Positions 54,087 through 63,316 of a stretch of 64,000 nt of DNA are shown here, in pieces. Under the pieces are notes generated by a model that was not told the origin of the DNA, did no database searches, and was given only the letters and a program-made list of their open reading frames with translations. How positions within the stretch are numbered: the first letter of the stretch is position 1; every line of letters begins with the position of its first letter. Source of the DNA: Streptomyces caeruleatus (GTDB lineage Bacteria > Actinomycetota > Actinomycetes > Streptomycetales > Streptomycetaceae); NCBI RefSeq assembly GCF_001514235.1, contig NZ_KQ948931.1:97490-161489 (forward strand). Reading direction: 5' to 3'. The position numbers were made by a program, and so were the translations under genes.

Positions 54087-54830
54087 ATGATCGTCGAACG
54101 GGCATACGCGCATGTCGCCGAGGGCGAGCTGGGAGACGGCGGCCAGTGGCCGTGGTCGGTGCCGTGCGTACGGCAGTTGCTGCAGGACGGCCTGACGTTC
54201 ACCGCGCCGGTCACGTTCCTGGTGGGGGAGAACGGCTCGGGCAAGTCGACGCTCGTAGAGGCGCTGGCGGAGGGGTTCGGCCTGGACTCCTGGGGCGGAT
54301 CCGCGGGCTACAAGTACGCGAGCCGGCGTGAACCGTCGGAGCTGGGCGGCCGGATACGGTTCGAGGCGACGGCGGCCGGGCGTCGGATGCTGCGCGGGCC
54401 TCGGACGCGCCGCAGAGGCTTCTTTCTGCGGGCGGAGACGGCGCTGGACGCGCTGGGCCGGGAACAGGAGACGGGAAGGCTGTCCGGGGCCGCGGACGAG
54501 ATGAGCCACGGCGAGGGCTTTCTGATGGCCTTCCGCGAGCGGTTTCAGGAGCCTGGGCTGTACGTCTTGGACGAACCCGAGGCCGCGCTGTCCTTCGCTT
54601 CCTGTCTTCAACTCGTCGGACATCTGCATGAACTGGGGCGTTCCGGTGCGCAGATCGTCTGCGCCACGCACTCACCCGTGCTCACGGCACTGCCAGGCGC
54701 CGAGATCATCGAGGTGGGCGACCACGGAATGCGTCCCGCCGGCTGGCGGGATCTGGAACTCGTCGACCACTGGAGGCGTTACCTCAACGATCCATGGGCC
54801 TATCTGCGGCACATCGTCGAAGCGGGGTGA
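54087..54830 (+). CDS. AAA/ABC-type ATPase
   Basis: A 247-residue soluble ATPase with Walker A VGENGSGKST, the region EMSHGEGFLMAFRERF in the place of the ABC signature, Walker B GLYVLDEPEAALS and the switch segment IVCATHSPVLTALPGAEI. The domain resembles SMC/RecF-like nucleases' ATPase partners rather than a transporter, and no nuclease domain is present. It lies 46 bases after the VOC gene. Role unknown. Confidence 0.8.
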   Translation: MIVERAYAHVAEGELGDGGQWPWSVPCVRQLLQDGLTFTAPVTFLVGENGSGKSTLVEALAEGFGLDSWGGSAGYKYASRREPSELGGRIRFEATAAGRRMLRGPRTRRRGFFLRAETALDALGREQETGRLSGAADEMSHGEGFLMAFRERFQEPGLYVLDEPEAALSFASCLQLVGHLHELGRSGAQIVCATHSPVLTALPGAEIIEVGDHGMRPAGWRDLELVDHWRRYLNDPWAYLRHIVEAG

Positions 54831-54903
54831 AGCACGCCCTGGGGGCCGTTGTCACAACGGTACTGAGGACAATCAACAGGTGTTGCACAGAGAGTCAAAG
54901 GGG

Positions 54904-54926
54904 GGACGGCTCAGGGGGTGAGCCGT
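54904..54926. terminator. Convergent terminator
   Basis: Perfect 9-bp stem (54904-54912 with 54918-54926) and a GGGGG loop between the ATPase gene and the minus-strand small secreted gene, so it serves both. Confidence 0.65.
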
Positions 54927-54930
54927 CGGG

Positions 54931-55308
54931 TCAACGCTGGTGCGGGACGAGCGGTTGAGCCGGGGGGCCGGCGTGGGCGCACTCGCGGGTGGCCGAGTCG
55001 GGCAAGGCCGCTTCCGTGTCCGAGAGCGGGCGGTGTCGGCAGCTGGGGGTCTTGCCGTGGGCCTCGGCCCGGATGCGCTGCTTCATCGTGGGGGGCAGCG
55101 CTCTGGCGTAGGACCAGGCCCAGTGAGGCATCGCCGGCACCGTCAGCTCCGCGTTGCGGTCGCTGTCGTCGCTGCCGCTCTTGCGCGTCGTCTCGGTGTG
55201 CGGTACGGCCGCGGCAGCGGAGGTCGAGACGAATCCGAGCGCCGAGAACAGCGCGAGGAAGGCGGAGACAATGGCGGTCCACAGCTTCATGACCTTGTTC
55301 CTGGTCAT
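54931..55308 (-). CDS. Small secreted protein of unknown function
   Basis: A 125-residue protein with a cleavable-looking signal (MKLWTAIVSAFLALFSALGFVSTSAAAAV), cleavage near AAA-AVPH. The mature part has a conserved-looking block AMPHWAWSYARALPPTMKQRIRAEAHG and two cysteines. ATG 55308 follows GTGAGGGGCC; a second ATG at 55290 is possible. I recall this as a Streptomyces-specific family but do not know a function. Confidence 0.75.
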   Translation of the reverse strand: MTRNKVMKLWTAIVSAFLALFSALGFVSTSAAAAVPHTETTRKSGSDDSDRNAELTVPAMPHWAWSYARALPPTMKQRIRAEAHGKTPSCRHRPLSDTEAALPDSATRECAHAGPPAQPLVPHQR

Positions 55309-55645
55309 GGCCCCTCACTTTCGGGTTGGGCGATTTGCGTACTTTCCTCATGATGTGTATGGGGGCCGAGAAGTCATGGACCGACGCCCATGACGCGTCG
55401 ATCTTCAGATGAACAACACTCGAATGGGTGCAAGAAACTCGAAGAGCGCGGAAACGCGGAGGAAGGGGAGCGAAGTCACCCTCTGTCGAGGTGTGATCAC
55501 CCTCCGATCGGAGCGATCCGGTCCGCTTCTACTGCGGTGTTCCGGAGGGCAGTTGAGCCCGGACGCAGGTCACCGATCGATATCGGTCGGTGTGTATAGT
55601 CGGGCGCCAGAGGTCCCCTACGTCAAGGAAAGACGAGGTCGCGCG
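55309..55645. promoter_or_regulatory. Upstream region of the small secreted gene and DLW-39 gene
   Basis: A 337-base gap with divergent genes. A TATAGT hexamer (55595-55600) sits 46 bases before the DLW-39-type start and is the best -10 candidate for that gene; no clear -35 is found. Just left is an imperfect GATCGATATCGG palindrome (55575-55586). Nothing else recognised. Confidence 0.35.
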
Positions 55646-55774
55646 GTGAAGAAGCTTCTCCTGGTCGCACTGGCCGCCATCGGCGGGCTCCTCGTGTACC
55701 GCCAGATCCAGGCGGATCGCGCCGAGCAGGATCTGTGGACGGAGGCGACCGACTCCGTGCCCACGGGTTCGTGA
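55646..55774 (+). CDS. DLW-39 family small protein
   Basis: A 42-residue protein: one membrane helix at the N-terminus (KKLLLVALAAIGGLLVYRQ) followed by a charged stretch AEQDLWTEATDSV, the actinobacterial DLW-39 pattern. GTG start with an AGACGAGG site at 7-8 bases. It is missed by most gene finders because of its size, and a good terminator follows. Confidence 0.9.
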   Translation: MKKLLLVALAAIGGLLVYRQIQADRAEQDLWTEATDSVPTGS

Positions 55775-55799
55775 GTCATCACATCGGATTCTGAAGCAG

Positions 55800-55828
55800 A
55801 CCCCGGCCGCCAAGCGGTCGGGGTTTTG
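55800..55828 (+). terminator. Terminator of the DLW-39 gene
   Basis: 11-bp stem with one G-U pair (55800-55810 with 55814-55824), a 3-base loop and a TTTT run, an intrinsic terminator 25 bases after the stop. Confidence 0.9.
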
Positions 55829-56061
55829 TGTGCCTGGGCCCTTCTGTGCCCGGCTCTTGTTCGTTCGGAGCCCGGACCTGTCCGCTGGGACGACCACTCG
55901 TGCGGCGGCCGCGCGGAGCGTCACGACTCGAGTTGCGGGACCGGAGCGGAGACCGTAGAGCCGGGCGTTTCGGACGGTCGTACGGATTGCGTGGGTGGCG
56001 GGCGGCCCGGCTGGGCAGGATGGGCGACGGTCCATGGTCCGGCGGCGACGAGGGGTGGCGC

Positions 56062-57408
56062 GTGATGAGGCGGCGGCGTACAGCGTGGTGGCGCCGGGCG
56101 AGGGTGCGGCGCGGTCATCACGCGGCACGCGCGCGCGTGGCCGTCGTAGGGGCACTGCTGCTGTGCATGACGGCTGCCCTGCCGGGCGCAGCCGCGCTCG
56201 CGGCCGGAACACCCAGCCCCTACGCCTTCGCGCCGGACGCACAGTTCGTCCCGGGAGCGACGGGCACGGCGGACGCCGCACCCCTCACACCGGGCACGAC
56301 GTACCGCAGCTCCCTGCCGAGCGACGGAGAGATCTACTACAGCCTCGAACTCGACGCCGCCTCGGACGCTTACGTCTCCGCCACCGCCGTCCCCGCCGCC
56401 GGCAGCACCATCCGCCCGGGCGACGGCGTCAGGGTCTCCGTGGAGGACTCCGACGGCCGCATCTGCTCCTCCGACAGCGAGACCTTCGGCATCGTCGCCA
56501 CCGCCCGCCCGCTCGCGGCGTGGGCCGGGCGTGAGATCTCCGTCAAGCCGACCCGATGTGCGACCAGAGGCACCTACTACGTGGTCCTCGAGCGCGTCAG
56601 TACGGTGACTTCCGCACCGGACACCTGGGACCTGGAGCTCTTCGCCGTCACGGAGCCCTCCCTGGAGCAGACCGGCGCGACGGAAGCCCCCGAAGACTGG
56701 AACTCCGCCCCGCCGGCACCCCTCACCGGCGACGCCGCCCGGCGCGACGGAGGCTCCGGCTTCGCCACGGCGGCCTCCATCGGGAACGGCGTCTGGAGCT
56801 CCGCCATCGAGCCCGGCCGGACGCTCTTCTACAAGGTGCCGCTCGACTGGGGGCGCCAGCTGAACGCCACCGCCGAACTGGGCAGCTCGAACAGCGGCGA
56901 GGGCTCCGCGGGCGGCGCCCTGAACCTCTCGCTCTACAACCCCGTGCACGGCTTCGTCGACGAGGCGAGCGCCACCTACGACGGCCGCCAGAAGTCCGCC
57001 GAACTCGACCCCCTGCCCCCGGTCGCCTACGAGAACCGGTACGCCCGGTCCGACCCGCTCAACGGGATGCGGTTCGCCGGTTCCTACTACCTCGTGGTGA
57101 ACCTCGCGGCCGAGGTCGCCGAGAAGTACGGGGAGGGACCGTTTCAGCTGACGTTGCGCGTGGGAGTGGAGGGTGCCTCGGAGGCCGGCCCCAGCTACGC
57201 GGGGGAGTCCGAGCCCAAGGGCCTCTTCCAGCTCGGGCAGGCCGGGACCGGTGGCGATCAGGCGACTTCCGCGGCCGGCGGGGCTGGGAGCGGCGGCGAC
57301 TCCGCGATGACCGTGCTGGCGGTGAGCGGTATCGGCACGGGGACTGTGGTGCTGGTGGTGCTGGGGGTGTGGACGATGGTGGCTCGGCGCAGGGCCGCGG
57401 CCCTGTAG
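56062..57408 (+). CDS. Secreted, membrane-anchored protein
   Basis: A 448-residue extracytoplasmic protein. An Arg-rich N-terminus (RRRRTAWWRRARVRRGHH) and hydrophobic core VAVVGALLLCMTAALPGAAAL form the signal peptide. The mature part contains two beta-rich repeats, each with a DGE/GRT-YYSLEL or LFYKVPLDWG pattern reminiscent of pre-peptidase C-type domains, and a C-terminal helix VLAVSGIGTGTVVLVVLGVWTMV with a basic end. Function unknown. The GTG at 56062 follows ACGAGGGGTGG, three bases before an ATG alternative. Confidence 0.75.
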   Translation: MMRRRRTAWWRRARVRRGHHAARARVAVVGALLLCMTAALPGAAALAAGTPSPYAFAPDAQFVPGATGTADAAPLTPGTTYRSSLPSDGEIYYSLELDAASDAYVSATAVPAAGSTIRPGDGVRVSVEDSDGRICSSDSETFGIVATARPLAAWAGREISVKPTRCATRGTYYVVLERVSTVTSAPDTWDLELFAVTEPSLEQTGATEAPEDWNSAPPAPLTGDAARRDGGSGFATAASIGNGVWSSAIEPGRTLFYKVPLDWGRQLNATAELGSSNSGEGSAGGALNLSLYNPVHGFVDEASATYDGRQKSAELDPLPPVAYENRYARSDPLNGMRFAGSYYLVVNLAAEVAEKYGEGPFQLTLRVGVEGASEAGPSYAGESEPKGLFQLGQAGTGGDQATSAAGGAGSGGDSAMTVLAVSGIGTGTVVLVVLGVWTMVARRRAAAL

Positions 57409-57463
57409 GGACAGCCGGGGCAGCACATGACGCGGCCTGGACCCCGTCGGCGCCGCGGCGGGC

Positions 57464-59155
<1,692 letters not shown>

Positions 59156-59306
59156 GGCTGTGCGTCGCTCCTCCCCCTTCGGCTACCCCCCTTGCCTCCC
59201 CCTCGACGAGCGATACGACTCCCCCTCGCTGACGCAATCCGGGTCCTTCCGGAACGTGGGCCGTCGGCCCGGTTGCCGAACCCCCTTCGGCGACCGGGCC
59301 TCGGGG

Positions 59307-59855
59307 TCAGTTCTGGTGGGACTGGTAGTGCGCTACCGCGTCGGAGGTGCGGCCCGCGCCGTACACCCGGAGGAACTCTGCCAGTTCCGGGTGCGTGGGG
59401 GCGAGGGTGTCCGCAGCCTCGATGATGTCCCCCGCGGCCGCGACCGAACGCAGCAGTGACTGGATCTCCCGGACCACCCGCTTGACCGTGGGCGCTCCCG
59501 AACTGTTCGTCGTCTGTGTGGTGTTGCTGAGCACCGAGCCCCCCTGCGACTTCTTGATCTCGTCCATGCGCTCGGTCGCCTCGGCCGCACTCACGCTGCC
59601 GTCCGCGACCTGCCCCGCCAGGTCCTGCAGCAGCTGCACCCGCTGGACCACGGCGGGATTGCCGATCTTCGCCCGCTGACCGCTCATCAGCTGCGACAGC
59701 ATCGGTGCGGACAGTCCCAGCACCCCCGCGAGACGAGCCTGGTTAAGACCAAGATCGTCGATGAGCTTACGGAAGAGCGTCCCCAGCGGCTCCCCGTACC
59801 AGTTCCGCTGCAGATCCCGCGCTCTTGCGGTGGCTTCCTGCTGTGCGGCGTCCAT
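59307..59855 (-). CDS. HTH DNA-binding protein
   Basis: A 182-residue protein with an XRE-like helix-turn-helix in residues about 27-57 (FRKLIDDLGLNQARLAGVLGLSAPMLSQLMSGQRAKIGNP), followed by a helical region LLQDLAGQVADGSVSAAEATERMDEIKK, a Ser/Thr/Asn-rich link and a C-terminal helical domain. It lies upstream of the kinase gene on the same strand, 151 bases apart, and may regulate it or itself be phosphorylated; this is inference. ATG 59855 is chosen at the MDAAQQEA start. Confidence 0.8.
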   Translation of the reverse strand: MDAAQQEATARARDLQRNWYGEPLGTLFRKLIDDLGLNQARLAGVLGLSAPMLSQLMSGQRAKIGNPAVVQRVQLLQDLAGQVADGSVSAAEATERMDEIKKSQGGSVLSNTTQTTNSSGAPTVKRVVREIQSLLRSVAAAGDIIEAADTLAPTHPELAEFLRVYGAGRTSDAVAHYQSHQN

Positions 59856-60037
59856 TGCGTCTCCCCATCGCTTCCCCAAAAACTGCGGTTCGCTGTAGCG
59901 AACCACGCCGAGCATCTTACGGAGAGTGGTCGTTCACCGGGACCCCCAATCTTTTTGCGAGATACGGGGGGCGACCCGGTACTCTGGTCTGCGGCGCCCG
60001 CCGGTACGCGGTTCTTCCGGTCGGACGTTCCTCTTCC

Positions 60038-60110
60038 GGGGCCTTAGCTCAGTTGGTAGAGCGCTGTCTTTGCATGGCAGATGTCAGGGGTTCGACTCCC
60101 CTAGGCTCCA
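60038..60110 (+). tRNA. tRNA-Ala (TGC)
   Basis: A 73-base cloverleaf: acceptor GGGGCCT pairs with AGGCTCC (one G-T), D arm TTAGCTCAGTTGGTAG, anticodon TGC at 60071-60073, T arm GGGGTTCGACTCCCC and discriminator A. The 3' half is the likely attachment site of the element that follows. Confidence 0.97.
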
Positions 60111-60117
60111 CAACCGG

Positions 60118-60159
60118 AGAGCCCCCTTGACCTGCGGAAACGCAGGTCAAGGGGGCTCT
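60118..60159 (+). terminator. tRNA-Ala terminator hairpin
   Basis: Perfect 19-bp stem (60118-60136 with 60141-60159) closed by a GAAA tetraloop, just after tRNA-Ala and before int. Confidence 0.85.
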
Positions 60160-60214
60160 ACGTGTTCATAACGTCAGCACCGCGTCAGCATCGACCTGAT
60201 TTACGGTGCTGGGC

Positions 60215-62080
60215 ATGGCGTACGTGAAAGACAGGGTCAGACGCGACGGATCGGTCTATTACACCGTGATGTGGCGAGCCGGCGGGACCGCTGGAGGCAA
60301 GCAGGAGTCAGAGGTCTTCGACGAGGAGCCGGACGCCCAGCGCTTCAAGGATCTGGTCAACGGACACGGCCAGAACTGGCCCCCGGGGTGGATTCGGGGG
60401 CAGGGGTTCGTCGCCGAGCAGCGCCGCGCGGAGACGATGTTCGAGCCCTTCGCGCTCGCCTACATCGATCGCCTCACGGGCATCCAGGGTGATACGCGCG
60501 CAAAGTACAAGAAGGATGTTCTGGACAATATGGTCCCCTGGTTCGGCCCCTACTCCGTAGAGGGCGGCGAGGGGAGCATCCTCCGGACCATGGTCCAGGA
60601 CTGGGTCAACGACCTGGAGGTTGGGCGCCTTGCTCCGCTCGACCCGCCCGACCGGAAACCCCGGACCGCATACAAGCCGAAGACCATCCACAACAAGCAC
60701 GGTCTGCTCAGCGCGATCATGCAGTCCGCCGTCGATGCAGAAACGTCACTGCGCGCTTCCAACCCATGCGCCAAGACCCGTCTGCCTCGACTCGACTCCA
60801 CCGAAGATGAGGAAGAGATCGTCTTCCTCGAACGCGAGGAGTGGGCGTGGATCCACGAGTGCATGGCCGAGGATGCGAAGGAACTTGGCGAGACCATCGC
60901 GGAGACCGGCTTCAGGTGGGGGGAGGCGACCGCGCTTCAGCCCCGCGACCTCCGGCGGCGCAACGGCCGCCCCGCCATCCGCGTACAGAGGGCGTGGAAG
61001 AAGGACGAGGACGGCAAGTCCGTGCTCGGCCCTCCGAAGACCCGGAAGTCGCGCAGAACCGTCGTCATCACGCACAAGCTGGACCGGATGCTGCGGCGCC
61101 GGGCCAAGGGCTTGAAGCAGGACGACCTTCTGTTCACCGGCCCGGAGGGCAATAAGTGGGACCCGGGAACCTTCCGCCGCCTGCGCTGGGTGCCTGCGAT
61201 CGAACTCGCCGCCGAGAAGTACGGTCTGATCAAGCGGCCGAGAATTCATGACCTCCGGCACTCGCACGCGTCATGGCTGATCGCGGCGAAGGTGCCCCTG
61301 CCCGCCATCCAGCGGCGCATGGGCCATGAGTCCATCACCACCACGGTGGACACGTACGGGCACTTGCTGGACGCGCTGGACGACGAGGTCCTGGCCGCCG
61401 TCGAATGGGCAATGGACCCCACTGCTCCGCTGCCCGGCTTCCTGGAGCATTCCGGCCTCTCGTCCGCGACGGGCGCTCTCCCTCGTGTGCCCCACCAATC
61501 TTCTGACCCAGCTCAGGAAACATGGAAGGGCGTCAGCGACATGCCACCGAACGCTACGGAGCACAGAGACGGCCCGGTCTTCGTCGTCACCCTGGGAGGC
61601 CGGGAAGTGCCGTTCGCGGACCGCCAGCACGCGCAGGATGTTGCCGACCAGTGGAACGACGACCACGAGAATGAGATCACAGTCATGACGGCAGACGGCT
61701 GGCCGGAGGAGAAGATCGCCCGCCACGGAGCCCTCGGCCCCGAAGAACGCGAGCGGTGGGCCGGCGGCGGCTCCGTCTGGACCCGGATGCCAGAGCGACA
61801 GTTCGTGTACTCCGCCCTGGCGTCGTACGAAGCCGACGGGACCCTGACGTACGAGCCGCTTCCGGTGAGTAGCCGGTGGACGTGGGAGTTTGAGCCCGAC
61901 GGTTTCACGACGCGGGCCGCCGAGTTCCGGACCGAGTTCCGTCCCCGCGGCAGCACCGAGGCACACGCCCGGGGAATCAACAGGTCGGCCGTGTCCCGAG
62001 CCTTCGAGCAGGCCCGCGTGGAGGCTCTGGAGGCGTGTGCCAAGCACTCCGAGGTTGATCTCGCCAACGTCAAGGCGTGA
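60215..62080 (+). CDS. int: Tyrosine-type site-specific integrase with C-terminal extension
   Basis: A 621-residue tyrosine recombinase. Catalytic residues: Arg234 in ETGFRWGEATAL, HxxR in HDLRHSHAS (Arg348), His371 in MGHES and the nucleophile Tyr381 in TVDTYGHLL. Residues 1-60 form an arm-binding-like beta domain (RVRRDGSVYYTVMWRAGG). After about residue 395 there are some 225 further residues (starting near SDMPPNATEHRDGPVFVVTLGGREVPF) with no known recombinase role. ATG 60215 is preferred over GTG 60206. It lies against tRNA-Ala, which fixes its likely target. Confidence 0.93.
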   Translation: MAYVKDRVRRDGSVYYTVMWRAGGTAGGKQESEVFDEEPDAQRFKDLVNGHGQNWPPGWIRGQGFVAEQRRAETMFEPFALAYIDRLTGIQGDTRAKYKKDVLDNMVPWFGPYSVEGGEGSILRTMVQDWVNDLEVGRLAPLDPPDRKPRTAYKPKTIHNKHGLLSAIMQSAVDAETSLRASNPCAKTRLPRLDSTEDEEEIVFLEREEWAWIHECMAEDAKELGETIAETGFRWGEATALQPRDLRRRNGRPAIRVQRAWKKDEDGKSVLGPPKTRKSRRTVVITHKLDRMLRRRAKGLKQDDLLFTGPEGNKWDPGTFRRLRWVPAIELAAEKYGLIKRPRIHDLRHSHASWLIAAKVPLPAIQRRMGHESITTTVDTYGHLLDALDDEVLAAVEWAMDPTAPLPGFLEHSGLSSATGALPRVPHQSSDPAQETWKGVSDMPPNATEHRDGPVFVVTLGGREVPFADRQHAQDVADQWNDDHENEITVMTADGWPEEKIARHGALGPEERERWAGGGSVWTRMPERQFVYSALASYEADGTLTYEPLPVSSRWTWEFEPDGFTTRAAEFRTEFRPRGSTEAHARGINRSAVSRAFEQARVEALEACAKHSEVDLANVKA

Positions 62081-62094
62081 TTTTGGTGAGGGCC

Positions 62095-62127
62095 GTCAGA
62101 CACATCACTCAGGGTGATGTGTCTGAC
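62095..62127 (+). terminator. Terminator of int
   Basis: Perfect 14-bp stem (62095-62108 with 62114-62127) with a 5-base loop, 15 bases after the int stop. The next ~200 bases up to 62333 hold no recognised feature. Confidence 0.8.
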
Positions 62128-62332
62128 ACCACAACAAGATCGGCCCACTACAGCTGAGGGCCGATTTCCTGGGCCTTCGCGCAGAGGAACGCGGGTCCGT
62201 CGGCCCGCTGCCTCGGGTATGTCGGAAAGCACTTGCTTTGACCGGCCCGTGGCTCCTGCCTGCTGTTGTCACTTCTCGCGTTCGTTGCCGATGGTGGCCC
62301 CGACCCAACAGCGTGAGGCACTGCTTGTCTGC

Positions 62333-62884
62333 TCACGAGCGGGCTGGATGTGCATGCAAGGTGTCCATGACCCCATGAGCGTCCGCACACGTCCACCGTC
62401 CCCCTTGTGGCGGCGGGGACTTGACGAGGTCGAAACGGTCGGGATGGGAGGCGAGTAGGGCGTGAACTGACCAGCAGGCATCGTGCCTTCGCCGGGCCGC
62501 AGGCCATGCTGCCGCTACACGTCGGTACTGGTTCATGGCCTTTGGCGTGAGGCCGACGGACTCGGCGTATTTCGACAGCCTTCTACCGGTGAAGGGGGCG
62601 TTCAGGGGTACCAGCCCCAGGGCCAGATCTCCGAGCAGGAACCTTGCGGCCTTGCCCTTGTGGGTTTTCACCTGGTAGGCGGCTGCTTCGGCGTAGAACT
62701 TGTCGCAGATTCCTTCATACCAAGTCAGCATGGATCCGGCGGCGAAGACTTCATCGAGCGGGGCCAGCCCGTATCCGCATACGGTGCAGATGATCAGGCT
62801 CCCGTCGGGGCCGATGTCGATTGGTTGCCGCTGGTAGCAGTACTTGCAGTACCAGACCGAGGGGATCAGTTTGCGCTTCGTCAC
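62333..62884 (-). CDS. Uncharacterised zinc-ribbon protein of the element
   Basis: A 183-residue protein. Residues about 12-38 contain two CxxC pairs (CKYCYQR and CTVCGYG), a zinc ribbon. The middle carries RFLLGDLALGLVPLN, then LSKYAESVGLTPKAMNQYRRVAAAWPAARRRHDACWSVHALLASHPDRFDLV. This second part matches, in order and spacing, a segment of the divergent gene at 63317. Its GTG/ATG-type overlap with the gene upstream (62881-62884) indicates translational coupling. Function unknown. Confidence 0.65.
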   Translation of the reverse strand: MTKRKLIPSVWYCKYCYQRQPIDIGPDGSLIICTVCGYGLAPLDEVFAAGSMLTWYEGICDKFYAEAAAYQVKTHKGKAARFLLGDLALGLVPLNAPFTGRRLSKYAESVGLTPKAMNQYRRVAAAWPAARRRHDACWSVHALLASHPDRFDLVKSPPPQGGRWTCADAHGVMDTLHAHPARS

Positions 62885-63159
62885 GACTGCCCCTCCTCTG
62901 CCGGACCGGAGGGACGGTCGGGGTGAAGGGATGACTGCGCGGTGGCCTCTACGTACTTGAGCAGAATGCTGGGTGTCATACCGATGGCTTCGCCGAGGTG
63001 CTGGACGGCGTCGAGCCCTTGGAAGACGATCACGTCCTGTACGCGCCAGCCAAGCTCGCGTTCGATGTCTTTACGCCGCGCCACCAACATGCGGCCACGA
63101 GCGATCAACGCGGCTCGTTCTTCGCCGGAGTAGTCGGCGGGAAAGCTTCGGTGGGACAT
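62881..63159 (-). CDS. Uncharacterised small protein of the element
   Basis: A 92-residue acidic/polar protein containing GEERAALIARGRMLVARRKDIERELGWRVQDVIVF and LGEAIGMTPSILLKYVEAT. The second stretch could be a helix-turn-helix, but I do not recognise a family. It is the first gene of a two-gene minus-strand unit, sharing four bases with the zinc-ribbon gene. An upstream gap of 157 bases separates it from the divergent gene at 63317. Confidence 0.6.
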   Translation of the reverse strand: MSHRSFPADYSGEERAALIARGRMLVARRKDIERELGWRVQDVIVFQGLDAVQHLGEAIGMTPSILLKYVEATAQSSLHPDRPSGPAEEGQS

Positions 63160-63316
63160 TTCGCACCCCGCAGGCCCGTAGCGGCCCCTGGGCCGACCAG
63201 TGCAGCATCCATGTGTGACATTCAGGTTTATCTTAGCAAAGTGGAGTAAATTGGAAGTCGGGGGCGTGGCGGCGCTGCACCTGTGGCCTGACGCTCGACA
63301 AGCGAGGAGGCTCCTC

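Noticed and set aside
55571..55592. Operator palindrome before the DLW-39 gene
   Set aside because: The repeat is imperfect and its arms do not pair when written out (ACCGATCGATATCGGT is not its own complement).
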